Source of the DNA: SZUA-521 sp041738285
GTDB taxonomy: Bacteria; Pseudomonadota; Gammaproteobacteria; Pseudomonadales; Azotimanducaceae
Assembly (NCBI GenBank): GCA_041738285.1
Contig: JBGSQB010000182.1
Coordinates: forward strand, 1-10,535
Direction of reading: 5' to 3'
DNA length: 10,535 bases
Made by a program: the position numbers and the translations under genes. The notes under the pieces were generated by a model that saw only the letters and a list, made by a program, of their open reading frames with translations, had not been told where the DNA came from and searched no databases. This document shows, piece by piece, positions 1 through 6,057 of the stretch. Every line of letters starts with the position of its first letter. The stretch's first letter is position 1.

Positions 1-614
1 TCTGCTGCGCTGCAGCGGTGACAGCGCTTGCCGCGCCGCCGGTCGCTGCTGCCGAGGCAGGCGATTGGCTCATCCGAGCCGGCGCCAGCGTGGTGGCGCC
101 GAAGTCGGACAACGGCACCCTGCGCCTCGACCGCATAGCGCCGATCGCGCCGGCTGAGATCGAGATCGATGACGGCACTTCTTTCACCTTCAACGTGAGC
201 TACTTCCTCACTCAGAACTGGGCAGTGGAACTGCTCGCAGCCTGGCCGTTCACCCACGACTTCGAAATCGCAGGCACCGGCCTTCGTGGCGAAGTCGATC
301 ACCTGCCGCCGACCCTGTCCATGCAGTATCACTTCCCGGTCACACCCACCATCAAGCCGTACGTGGGCCTCGGTGTGAACTGGACCCTGTTTTCGAACGA
401 GGACATCAACGCGCCGCTCGACGTGGATATTGACGATTCCGTCGGCTTTGCGGGTCAGGTCGGTGTCGACTTCGACATCAATGCGTCATGGCTCCTGAAC
501 GTCGACGTGCGGTACATCGACATCGCGGGCGACCTCGACGTCGCTGGCGTTGACGTTGGCAAAGTCGAAGTAGATCCCTGGGTGTTTGGACTGAACGTCG
601 GCTATCGTTTCTGA
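1..614 (+). CDS. OmpW-family outer membrane protein, 5' end cut by window
   Basis: Eight-stranded outer-membrane beta-barrel of the OmpW family, which forms small hydrophobic channels. The frame is open to the left edge, so the true start lies upstream; the GTG at 18 falls inside the signal peptide and is not the start. The visible part begins with an Ala-rich signal-peptide end, then AEAGDWLIRAGASVVAPKSDNG, the usual OmpW mature start. Family landmarks follow in order: a TSFTFNVSYFLTQNWAVEL strand pair, LPPTLSMQYHF, PYVGLGVNWTLF, an acidic loop, WLLNVDVRYIDI, DPWVFGLNVGYRF. The C-terminal Phe is the outer-membrane assembly signal. About 198 residues are visible, close to full mature length. 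The acidic, Asp-rich later loops (IDDS, DLDVAGVDVG) are typical. The 166 bases after the stop separate it from the next gene, so it is probably not in one operon with it. Confidence 0.93.
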   Translation, partial: CCAAAVTALAAPPVAAAEAGDWLIRAGASVVAPKSDNGTLRLDRIAPIAPAEIEIDDGTSFTFNVSYFLTQNWAVELLAAWPFTHDFEIAGTGLRGEVDHLPPTLSMQYHFPVTPTIKPYVGLGVNWTLFSNEDINAPLDVDIDDSVGFAGQVGVDFDINASWLLNVDVRYIDIAGDLDVAGVDVGKVEVDPWVFGLNVGYRF

Positions 615-780
615 CTCATCCGGGCGGAAACTGCTCGAGAATCGCCGCCGCGGCATTGCCCGCCAGTCATAGTCCGATATGGCAGTGTTGCGCTCACCGA
701 TGCATGATCGAGGATAGAAGGGGCGCCGGTTGCACAGGCACTCCGGATATCCGACTACGACATCAAGGTGAGGAGACGAC
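615..780. other. intergenic region, no gene seen
   Basis: This 166-base gap follows ompW. I see no convincing terminator hairpin with a T-tract and no RNA gene. It should contain the promoter of the downstream SDR, but no good sigma70 match stands out. TTGCGC at about 688 followed 17 bases later by AGGATA is the best weak candidate. The gap ends with the strong ribosome binding site AGGTGAGGAG just before the ATG at 781. Confidence 0.5.
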
Positions 781-1476
781 ATGAGTACGGTATTGATTAC
801 TGGCGCCAATCGGGGAATTGGGCTTGAGCTTGCACGTGGCTATGCGGCGCGCGGTGACGAGGTGCTCGCGTGTTGTCGAGCGCCGAAGGCAGCGGATCAG
901 CTCGCGGCGTTGACCAAGGCGAGCAAGAGCGTACAAGTGCTCGCGCTCGACGTCGGTAAGCCGGACACGATCGCCGCGCTTGCGAAGAACCTGTCGGGCA
1001 AGCCGATCGATGTGTTGATCAACAACGCCGGCATTCAGGGTCCGGCCATGCCGGAACAGTCGCTGCTGAAGATGGACTACGATGGCTTCATGGAAGCCTT
1101 CGAGGTCAACTCGATGGCACCGTTGCGCATGTTGCAGGCGTTCGTGAGCAATCTGAAGTCGAGCAGGCACGGTAAGGTGATCACGATCACCAGCCAGCTC
1201 GGCGCGATGGCGCTCGACTGGCCCATGGGTTATGCGTACTGCGCATCGAAAGCTGCCGTGAACAAGATCATGCGGCTCGCATCCGTTGAGTTGAAGAAGG
1301 AAGGGGTCGCGGTCGCACTGGTCCATCCAGGCTGGGTGCGTACCGACATGGGCGGGCCGCAGGCGGACATCACGCCGCAGGACAGTGCAAAGGGCATCAT
1401 GTCCGTCATCGACGGGGTCAATCTGGACAACACCGGCGCGTTCAAGAAATGGAACGGCGAAGACCACGCCTGGTAG
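781..1476 (+). CDS. short-chain dehydrogenase/reductase, C-factor-like
   Basis: Classical-fold NAD(P)-dependent oxidoreductase of the SDR family, 231 residues. Visible motifs are the cofactor-binding TGANRGIG (7-14), an Asp after the third strand (LDV, 57-59), NNAG (81-84), catalytic Ser in ITSQLG (Ser138), the pair Tyr153-x3-Lys157 in YCASK, and PGWVRTDMGG (184-193). The short length, the NRGIG loop and the HPGWVRTDMGG segment resemble the C-factor/CsgA-like and sniffer-type carbonyl reductase branch, which act on small carbonyls; the substrate here cannot be read from sequence. The ATG start is supported by AGGTGAGGAG at a good distance. The FHA gene starts 65 bases downstream on the same strand, so co-transcription is possible. 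Confidence 0.93.
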   Translation: MSTVLITGANRGIGLELARGYAARGDEVLACCRAPKAADQLAALTKASKSVQVLALDVGKPDTIAALAKNLSGKPIDVLINNAGIQGPAMPEQSLLKMDYDGFMEAFEVNSMAPLRMLQAFVSNLKSSRHGKVITITSQLGAMALDWPMGYAYCASKAAVNKIMRLASVELKKEGVAVALVHPGWVRTDMGGPQADITPQDSAKGIMSVIDGVNLDNTGAFKKWNGEDHAW

Positions 1477-1541
1477 CATAACTCGAAGGCGCACGGCAAC
1501 ATGGTCGTGTCGCGTGCTCAATCCCGAAGGCGAGTTCGGCC

Positions 1542-2189
1542 ATGAAGAGACTCATCGCATTCGCTCATGAGCTGCAGAGACGTAAAGTCTTCAAAGTAGG
1601 CACGATGTACGCCGTCACCGCCTGGGCGCTGACACTGGGCGCGGCGGAGTTGTTTCCGGCATTTGGCGCACCTGACTGGACCGTTCGCCTGTTTGCCGTG
1701 GCGTCGGCGTTGGGATTACCCATCGCGCTCGTTCTCGCGTGGGCATTCGAGGCGACCCCGAAGGGATTCGAGCGCGATTTTGGAGCGATGTCCGAACGGG
1801 GCGCGAACCTGGCGCGCGCCCCTTCCGCGACCACCGCGCTGTTCGGTGCTCACGGCGTTGTGCGGGCCAGCTGGGTCGACGCGCGCGGCGCGGCGCAAGA
1901 GCACGTGGCCGATGGCGTCATCACCCTGGGACGCGATGAGGGTTGTGCGGTCCGCTTTGATGACGCATTGGTCAGTCGGCGCCACGCTGAGATCGGCTTT
2001 GCCGATGGTGCCTGGCGTCTGACCGATCTCGACAGCCGCAATGGCACCTTTCTGGATGGTCAGCGGGTGCAGCGTGTCGTGCTGCCACCCAGGGCCACCG
2101 TCAGGTTGGCCGAAGCCGGACCGTCAGTCATGATCGAAGTACGCCCGCATGGATTGGCCCGCCGCGCCGCGGCGACGGAAGTGTCCTGA
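1542..2189 (+). CDS. membrane-anchored FHA-domain protein
   Basis: A 215-residue protein with two distinct parts. Residues 1-80 (basic start ELQRRKVFKVG, hydrophobic segments about 20-38 and 47-69, then AWAFEATPKGFERDF) match the membrane module often found at the start of gammaproteobacterial class III adenylate cyclase-like and TPR/TolB-like proteins. Residues 105-200 form an FHA domain: GRDEGC (130-135), SRRHAEI (145-151), DLDSRNGTFLDG (162-173). The Gly-Arg, Ser-x-x-His and Asn-Gly positions that build the phosphothreonine pocket are all present, so phosphopeptide binding looks intact. The order implies a cytosolic FHA domain tethered to the inner membrane by a hairpin of two helices. No cyclase, kinase or TPR domain follows. 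The start at 1542 has AAGGCGAG about 8 bases upstream. The partner kinase is not in this window. Confidence 0.85.
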   Translation: MKRLIAFAHELQRRKVFKVGTMYAVTAWALTLGAAELFPAFGAPDWTVRLFAVASALGLPIALVLAWAFEATPKGFERDFGAMSERGANLARAPSATTALFGAHGVVRASWVDARGAAQEHVADGVITLGRDEGCAVRFDDALVSRRHAEIGFADGAWRLTDLDSRNGTFLDGQRVQRVVLPPRATVRLAEAGPSVMIEVRPHGLARRAAATEVS

Positions 2190-2215
2190 CAGATCCTGAC
2201 CACAGCGTCGATTGC

Positions 2216-2320
2216 GTGGAGCGTGCGTGCGCGACGGCGCAGGTGTTGGCGGGCGAAATTCGCAAAGCCAAGGAACGGATTGAGCGTAACGTTGCGCCGC
2301 GACTCGAGAAGAGGAGATGA
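2216..2320 (+). CDS. possible small ORF, 34 codons, overlapping the next gene
   Basis: This is an untested candidate. A frame open since about 1988 continues past the FHA stop and ends at TGA 2318-2320, which overlaps the ATG of the next gene (2317) as ATGA, a layout typical of translational coupling. The only usual start after the FHA stop is GTG 2216. The peptide is strongly charged and helix-like, with LAGEIRKAKERIERN in its middle and RLEKRR at its end, and about two thirds of third codon positions are G or C, as in neighbouring genes. Against it: no ribosome binding site precedes the GTG, and the length allows chance. It could also be a frame-shifted tail once joined to the FHA gene, or simply leader sequence. 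Confidence 0.25.
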   Translation: MERACATAQVLAGEIRKAKERIERNVAPRLEKRR

Positions 2321-2589
2321 GCGTGAAGGTTTTCAATCTGCACTGGGGCAGCGGCATCGTCGCCGAGGAGGCGCAGATTGGCGGTGAGTACAAGTCGCCG
2401 ACGATTCAGCTGCTCGAATTCACGGAAGGCGAAGCCAAGGGCAAGACACAGATCCGATTCTGCCACTACTCGCACAACGGCGCGTTCCAACGCTCGCCGT
2501 TGATTCTCGATCCGGCGGAGATCCCGGCGATGCGCAAGGCTATCCGTGCCTGTCCGAAGCTACACAAGCTGCTGACGAGATTGTTGTGA
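2317..2589 (+). CDS. 90-residue protein of unknown function
   Basis: I do not recognise the family. The 90-residue product starts MSVKVFNLHWGSGIVAEE, has a likely beta-rich first half including IQLLEFTEGEAKGKTQIRFC, a motif SHNGAFQRSPLILDP in the middle, and a basic helical end with PAMRKAIRACPKLHKLL. It has no signal peptide or membrane segment, so it is probably cytosolic. GAAGAGGAG directly upstream of the ATG at 2317 is a strong ribosome binding site, so the gene is very likely real. It ends one base before the GTG of the alpha/beta hydrolase and follows the FHA gene by 127 bases, so it probably shares a transcript with both. The beta-sheet-plus-basic-helix layout recalls small nucleic-acid-binding folds, but that is only an impression. 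Confidence 0.8.
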   Translation: MSVKVFNLHWGSGIVAEEAQIGGEYKSPTIQLLEFTEGEAKGKTQIRFCHYSHNGAFQRSPLILDPAEIPAMRKAIRACPKLHKLLTRLL

Positions 2590-2590
2590 C

Positions 2591-3397
2591 GTGAACGAGC
2601 CCGTCGACATGGCCACGCAGCGCGTCTTGTTCGAGTTGCCCGCGATGGCAGATGTGAGCTTGCGCGGCAACCTACCGTTCCATTTCCACACCGATGGTGC
2701 GCTGGTAATGGATGTGTACGCGCCACCAGCGCGAACTCGGCAGGCGCCGAGCGGGGTCGTCGTCTTCGTGTCCGGCTATCCTGACCCGGGCATGGAACGG
2801 ATGCTTGGCCGCAAGTTCAAGGACATGCACGCATACGCTACCTGGGCGCGCCTGGTCGCGGCGAGCGGCATGGTCGCGGTCACATACACGAACATCGATC
2901 CGGTCGCGGACCTGCGCCACCTGCTCGCGCACCTGCGGGATCAAAGCGCACACCTTGGCATCGACGCGCGGCGCGTGGGATTGTGGGCGTGTTCCGGCAA
3001 TGTGCCCAATGCACTGGCGGCGCTCGTGCAGGATCAACCGCTTGCGTGTGCAGTGCTGGCATATGGCTACATGTTCGATGATGAGAACAATCACGCGGTG
3101 GCCGAAGCGGCGGCGCAATTTCGATTTGCGAACCCGGCCGCGGGTCTGAGCGTATCGGACATTGCGGCGGATACCGCGCTGCTGGTTGTGCGCGCCGGCG
3201 CAGACCAGATGCCGGGACTGAACACCTCCATCGACGCATTCGCGGCGGGCGCAGTTGCGCACAACCGCCGACTCACGCTGATGAATCTGCCGGGTGCGCC
3301 GCATGCATTCGATCTTGTGCATGATTCAATCGAAACGCGTATCGTCATTGAAGCGATGCTCGCGTTCCTGTCATCGCACCTGAACAGCCAACTCTAG
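2591..3397 (+). CDS. alpha/beta hydrolase, dienelactone-hydrolase-like
   Basis: Cytosolic alpha/beta-hydrolase-fold protein, 268 residues, nearest in feel to the dienelactone hydrolase/esterase group. After a strand-rich start (FHTDGALVMDVYAPP, 32-46) comes VVVFVSGYPDPG (56-67), which likely supplies the oxyanion hole. The probable nucleophile is Ser135 in VGLWACSGNVP, with Asn where the usual G-x-S-x-G elbow has its last Gly. Asp205 in VVRAGADQMPG and His238 in LPGAPHAFD fit the acid and base. No signal peptide is seen. The start is uncertain: GTG 2591 lies one base after the previous stop and suggests coupling, while ATG 2609 in frame is an alternative; neither has a strong ribosome binding site. 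The TAG stop lies within the left arm of the inverted repeat at 3394-3444. The substrate is unknown. Confidence 0.83.
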   Translation: MNEPVDMATQRVLFELPAMADVSLRGNLPFHFHTDGALVMDVYAPPARTRQAPSGVVVFVSGYPDPGMERMLGRKFKDMHAYATWARLVAASGMVAVTYTNIDPVADLRHLLAHLRDQSAHLGIDARRVGLWACSGNVPNALAALVQDQPLACAVLAYGYMFDDENNHAVAEAAAQFRFANPAAGLSVSDIAADTALLVVRAGADQMPGLNTSIDAFAAGAVAHNRRLTLMNLPGAPHAFDLVHDSIETRIVIEAMLAFLSSHLNSQL

Positions 3398-3444
3398 TGT
3401 GGTGTCCCGCAGATATCTTTACTTCCTGCGCGACACCACACTAG
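3394..3444. repeat. long inverted repeat / palindromic element
   Basis: CTAGTGTGGTGTC (3394-3406) is repeated in perfect inverted form as GACACCACACTAG (3432-3444). After one mismatch the arms continue as CGCAG (3408-3412) with CTGCG (3426-3430), leaving a 13-base AT-rich loop, ATATCTTTACTTC. That gives 18 pairs over a 19-position stem. The left arm contains the TAG stop of the hydrolase. No T-tract follows on either side, so it is not a textbook intrinsic terminator, although transcription could still stop or slow here. It may instead be one copy of a dispersed REP-like or MITE-like element. Confidence 0.8.
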
Positions 3445-3468
3445 TGAACAGGGCGCTGGGAGACTGTC

Positions 3469-3669
3469 ATGAAACTGATGTGGATTGTGTGTCTGCTCGT
3501 CGCAATGGCGGCATGTGGGCCGGCGGATCGGACTGAATCTGGCCCGATCACGGATGCTGCAGAAAATGCCAAAGCCGCGCGCACTGCCGCGGAAGACGCG
3601 GCCGCTACCGCGGAGGCCGCAGCGCGTAAGATCGAGTTGATGACGCAACCGCCGCGGCCGGAAGACTGA
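3469..3669 (+). CDS. small Ala-rich lipoprotein
   Basis: A 66-residue envelope lipoprotein. The signal peptide MKLMWIVCLLVAMAAC ends in a lipobox-like stretch AMAAC, with Cys16 as the probable lipidated residue after cleavage by signal peptidase II. The mature part of about 50 residues is a single Ala-rich, charged helix (DAAENAKAARTAAEDAAATAEAAARK) with spacing that suits a short coiled coil, as in Lpp-like or entericidin-like envelope proteins, then a Pro-rich tail. It has no C-terminal Lys of the Lpp type for peptidoglycan attachment. GGGAGA about 5 bases upstream supports the ATG. The gene sits just after the inverted repeat and ends 27 bases from the convergent leftward gene. The function is unknown, and anchoring to the outer membrane is inferred. 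Confidence 0.75.
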   Translation: MKLMWIVCLLVAMAACGPADRTESGPITDAAENAKAARTAAEDAAATAEAAARKIELMTQPPRPED

Positions 3670-3696
3670 GCAATTGGAAACGAGCCCCGGAGCGAG

Positions 3697-4380
3697 CTAC
3701 CGCTGCACCCATCCGCCGCTGAACGGGATGGCCTGACCGACGAAGAAGTTGCTTTCCTCGCTCGCAAGGAACAGCGCGAACAGCGCGTCTTCCCGCGCGG
3801 TCGCGAGGCGGCCCAATGGCACCTGTCGCTTGAGTGAGGCCCGGAACGAATCCTTGGCCGTGAGTTCGGGCGGATAGTAGACCGGGTTTTCGACGTAGTT
3901 CTGCGCGATCAGATTGATCTGCACGTTGTGTCGTGCCGCTTCGACGCCGGTCGACTGCACGTATCCTACCTGGGCCGCGCGAGCCGCACTGTACGCCGCG
4001 ACCGTCGGTAGTCCCTTGAGCGCGACGGCGCTGCCGTAGACGACGATCTTGCCGCGCCCGCGCCCGTACATCGCAGGCAGCACCGCGCGCGTCAGGCGGT
4101 GCAGAGGGTGCACCATCATGTCGAAGGCGGCGTGCCATCGCGCATCATCGAGGTCGGTGACGGGGGTTCCACTGAAGTTCGGCGAGGCGAGGTTTGCGAT
4201 CAATACGTCGATCTGGCCGTTATCCGCGATCACCGACTCGCATGCGCCAGGGATCGTCAGGTCGCGGCTGTCCGCGATGATCGTTGCACCTTCCTCGGCG
4301 AACACCTGCGCGGTGGCCGGACCCATGTAGTCGTCCGCCTGAGTGATGAGCACGCGCTTGCCGGCCAGTCGTTGCTTCAT
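3697..4380 (-). CDS. putative halohydrin dehalogenase (SDR-related, S-x12-Y-x3-R)
   Basis: SDR-fold protein of 227 residues lacking features of a redox enzyme. The usual TGxxxGxG is replaced by TQADDYMG (13-20), matching T-x4-Y-x-G, and NNAG is replaced by ANLA (62-65). The catalytic set is Ser117, Tyr130 and Arg134, exactly S-x12-Y-x3-R, with Arg in place of the SDR Lys. This combination is the family signature of halohydrin dehalogenases, which turn vicinal halohydrins into epoxides and can open epoxides with anions, without NAD(P). The halide-pocket region QNYVENPVYYPPE (160-172) and the end VPLGRL...GQAIPFSGGW also resemble HheA and HheG as I remember them. Start chosen at 4380 because AGGAGCAGGTCA precedes the ATG on the minus strand; the frame stays open upstream to 4626 without family-like sequence. 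The alternative is a non-catalytic divergent SDR. Confidence 0.72.
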   Translation of the reverse strand: MKQRLAGKRVLITQADDYMGPATAQVFAEEGATIIADSRDLTIPGACESVIADNGQIDVLIANLASPNFSGTPVTDLDDARWHAAFDMMVHPLHRLTRAVLPAMYGRGRGKIVVYGSAVALKGLPTVAAYSAARAAQVGYVQSTGVEAARHNVQINLIAQNYVENPVYYPPELTAKDSFRASLKRQVPLGRLATAREDALFALFLASEESNFFVGQAIPFSGGWVQR

Positions 4381-4401
4381 TGACCTGCTCCTGCCGTTTC
4401 G

Positions 4402-4431
4402 TTGCCTGCGTTCGGTGCTCGATTGTACTGT
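4402..4431 (+). promoter_or_regulatory. possible sigma70-type promoter of the secreted-protein gene
   Basis: TTGCCT (4402-4407) and TACTGT (4426-4431), spaced 18 bases, are the best promoter-like match in the 82-base divergent gap between the two starts at 4380 and 4463. The -35 box matches 4 of 6 consensus bases and the -10 box 3 of 6, so this is weak support. The gap must also hold the promoter for the leftward gene. Confidence 0.22.
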
Positions 4432-4462
4432 GCTAAGGTCGGCGCCAATCGCTGGAGGAGAC

Positions 4463-5479
4463 ATGGTCGTAGCCCGCGTCGCCGTCGCACTCGTGTGGGC
4501 GCTCGCCTGGGGCGCCGCGTCGGCAGCAGATGGCTGGGTCATGCCACGTACGTCCGCAGGTGCGCCGGATCTACAGGGCATCTGGACCAACTCGACGATC
4601 ACCACCCTCGAACGTCCCGACGACATCGACTCGCTGGTGCTGACGCCCGGGGAAGCCGCTCTGCTGGAGCGAAAAAATGCCGACTTCTACGAGGCGTACG
4701 ACCAACCCACGCCGACTGACGGCGAGGCACTGCCGGAAGGTGGGGATCCAGGCGGCTACAACACGTTCTGGATGGATCCGGGCACGCACCTCGCGGTGGT
4801 CAATGGTGAGATTCGATCGTCATTGATCGTCGATCCTGCCGATGGTGAGATTCCGTACCGACTGAAGGCGCGCTGGAACATGTTCTGGCGCTTCCTTGAT
4901 TTCATCGGGCACGACAACCCCGAGCAGCGGCCACTCGGTGAGCGGTGCATGGTCGGATTCGGATCCACCGGCGGACCGCCGATGCTGCCCGTGCTGTACA
5001 ACAACAACTACCAGATCGTGCAGACGGCGGACACGGTGATGATCCTGGTGGAAATGAACCAGGATGCCCGCATCATCCGTATGGACAGTCAACATCTGCC
5101 GCAGAACATCCGTCCATGGCTCGGTGATTCCATCGGCCATTGGGTTGGCGACACCCTGGTGGTAGAGACGACTAACTTTCATCCCGGGCAGGGACTGCGG
5201 GTCGCCACCCAGCATGCGCTGTTCAGCTCGCAGAATCTCGCGGTCACTGAGCGGTTCACGATGATCGGCCCCGGGCAGATGCTGTACAGCTTCGAGATGG
5301 ACGACCCGGAGGTCTACTCGTCGGTGTGGCGGGCGGAAATTCCCATGCGCCGGGCACCGGGTCCGATCTACGAGTACGCGTGCCACGAAGGCAACTATGC
5401 CCTGCCGAACATTCTCGCCGGGGCGCGCGCAGAAGATCGCGCGAGTGCGGAGAATCCATGGTGGAAGCGGTGGTTTTAA
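4463..5479 (+). CDS. secreted protein of unknown function, 'APDLxGxW' family
   Basis: A 338-residue exported protein with a clear signal peptide (VALVWALAWGAASAADGW, cleavage probably after ASA). The start is set at ATG 4463, preceded by GGAGGAG; an ATG at 4343 in the same frame would place about 40 unrelated residues ahead of the signal peptide. The mature part begins PRTSAGAPDLQGIWTN, then carries ERCMVGFGSTGGPPM, NNNYQIVQTADTVMILVEMN, IRPWLGDSIGHWVGDTLVVETTNFHPG and TERFTMIGPGQMLYSFEMDDP, ending in a WWKRWF tail. This set of blocks marks a widespread but uncharacterised periplasmic family, common as paralogues in Gammaproteobacteria and Acidobacteriota; no catalytic residues are established to my knowledge. 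It is divergent from the putative halohydrin dehalogenase and is followed after 12 bases by the EVE gene. Confidence 0.8.
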   Translation: MVVARVAVALVWALAWGAASAADGWVMPRTSAGAPDLQGIWTNSTITTLERPDDIDSLVLTPGEAALLERKNADFYEAYDQPTPTDGEALPEGGDPGGYNTFWMDPGTHLAVVNGEIRSSLIVDPADGEIPYRLKARWNMFWRFLDFIGHDNPEQRPLGERCMVGFGSTGGPPMLPVLYNNNYQIVQTADTVMILVEMNQDARIIRMDSQHLPQNIRPWLGDSIGHWVGDTLVVETTNFHPGQGLRVATQHALFSSQNLAVTERFTMIGPGQMLYSFEMDDPEVYSSVWRAEIPMRRAPGPIYEYACHEGNYALPNILAGARAEDRASAENPWWKRWF

Positions 5480-5491
5480 CGGGGAAGCGTC

Positions 5492-5947
5492 ATGGCCTAC
5501 TGGTTGATGAAATCGGAACCGGATACGTTCAGCATCGATGACCTTGCAGCGCGACCGCGTAAGACCGCCGCCTGGGATGGCGTGCGCAACTATCAGGCGC
5601 GCAATTACATGCGCCAGATGCAGCGCGGTGATCAGGTGCTGTTCTATCACTCGAGCTGCAAGGAGGTCGGGATCGTCGGCGTTGCCGAAGTGGTGCGGGA
5701 AGCCTATCCCGATCTGTCGGCGTTCGACCCCGACGACCCGCACTTCGATCCGAAGAGCAAACCCGATGCACCCGCCTGGGACATGGTGGACATCAAGTTC
5801 AAGCGCAAGCTCAAAGGCGTCATCACGCTCGACGCGCTCAAGGCCAATCCAAAGCTCGGAGACTTTGCGCTCACCCGGCGCGGCAATCGACTATCGGTGC
5901 TGCCGGTGACCGACGCCCAGTGGAAGGCGATTGCGAGGATGGAGTAG
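5492..5947 (+). CDS. EVE-domain protein
   Basis: Single-domain EVE protein of 151 residues, the usual size of the family (thymocyte nuclear protein 1-like). EVE belongs to the PUA/YTH-like folds that bind modified bases in DNA or RNA. Family blocks are plain: YWLMKSEPDTFSIDDL (3-18), WDGVRNYQARNYMR (28-41), GDQVLFYHS (46-54), GIVGVAEV (60-67), DPKSKPDAPAWDMVDIKF (86-103) and a C-terminal NRLSVLPVTDAQW. The conserved aromatic and Asn residues around WDGVRNYQA sit in the expected ligand-pocket region. GGGGAAG precedes the ATG, and the gene follows the secreted-protein gene by 12 bases, so they probably share a transcript, though no common role is evident. There is no fused restriction or helicase domain, so it is the housekeeping-type stand-alone form and not a defence fusion. 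Confidence 0.93.
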   Translation: MAYWLMKSEPDTFSIDDLAARPRKTAAWDGVRNYQARNYMRQMQRGDQVLFYHSSCKEVGIVGVAEVVREAYPDLSAFDPDDPHFDPKSKPDAPAWDMVDIKFKRKLKGVITLDALKANPKLGDFALTRRGNRLSVLPVTDAQWKAIARME

Positions 5948-6032
5948 ACGCCCCGGCAAGGTCGAAGTCCGAGGCTGGACCAGGCTTGCCACTCGATGAC
6001 GTGGTATACGGCCCGGGAGTTGGTCTTGTTTC

Positions 6033-6057
6033 GTTCAACGCGCCGTAGCGTTCGAAC
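6033..6057. terminator. hairpin between convergent genes, possible bidirectional terminator
   Basis: GTTCAACGC (6033-6041) pairs with GCGTT-c-GAAC (6048-6057), nine pairs with one bulged C and a six-base loop. It lies immediately beyond the stop of the leftward YiiX-like gene and about 90 bases past the EVE stop. Neither side has a run of T, so intrinsic termination is not certain. The remaining gap (5948-6032) shows only a weaker GGCAAG/CTTGCC pairing. Confidence 0.35.

Noticed and set aside
763..1521. Long leftward ORF of 252 codons opposite the C-factor-like SDR
   Set aside because: It mirrors a gene with complete SDR motifs; its product is rich in Arg, His and Val with no recognisable domain, as expected of a GC-rich shadow frame.
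2672..3322. Leftward ORF of 216 codons opposite the alpha/beta hydrolase
   Set aside because: Composition is dominated by Arg, His and Val with no domain; the forward strand has a coherent hydrolase fold.
3394..3444. Inverted repeat as a standard intrinsic terminator
   Set aside because: The stem is long enough, but no T-tract follows on either strand, so it is listed as a repeat element instead.
4381..4626. Upstream extension of the putative halohydrin dehalogenase frame
   Set aside because: The 82 extra residues are low in structure and overlap the divergent gene's promoter and signal peptide; a good ribosome binding site lies before 4380.
4820..5743. Leftward ORF of 307 codons across two rightward genes
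   Set aside because: It overlaps the secreted-protein and EVE genes, both strongly supported, and its product has no family features.
5492..5947. EVE gene as part of a defence island
   Set aside because: It is the stand-alone housekeeping form, with no restriction, methylase or helicase gene nearby.
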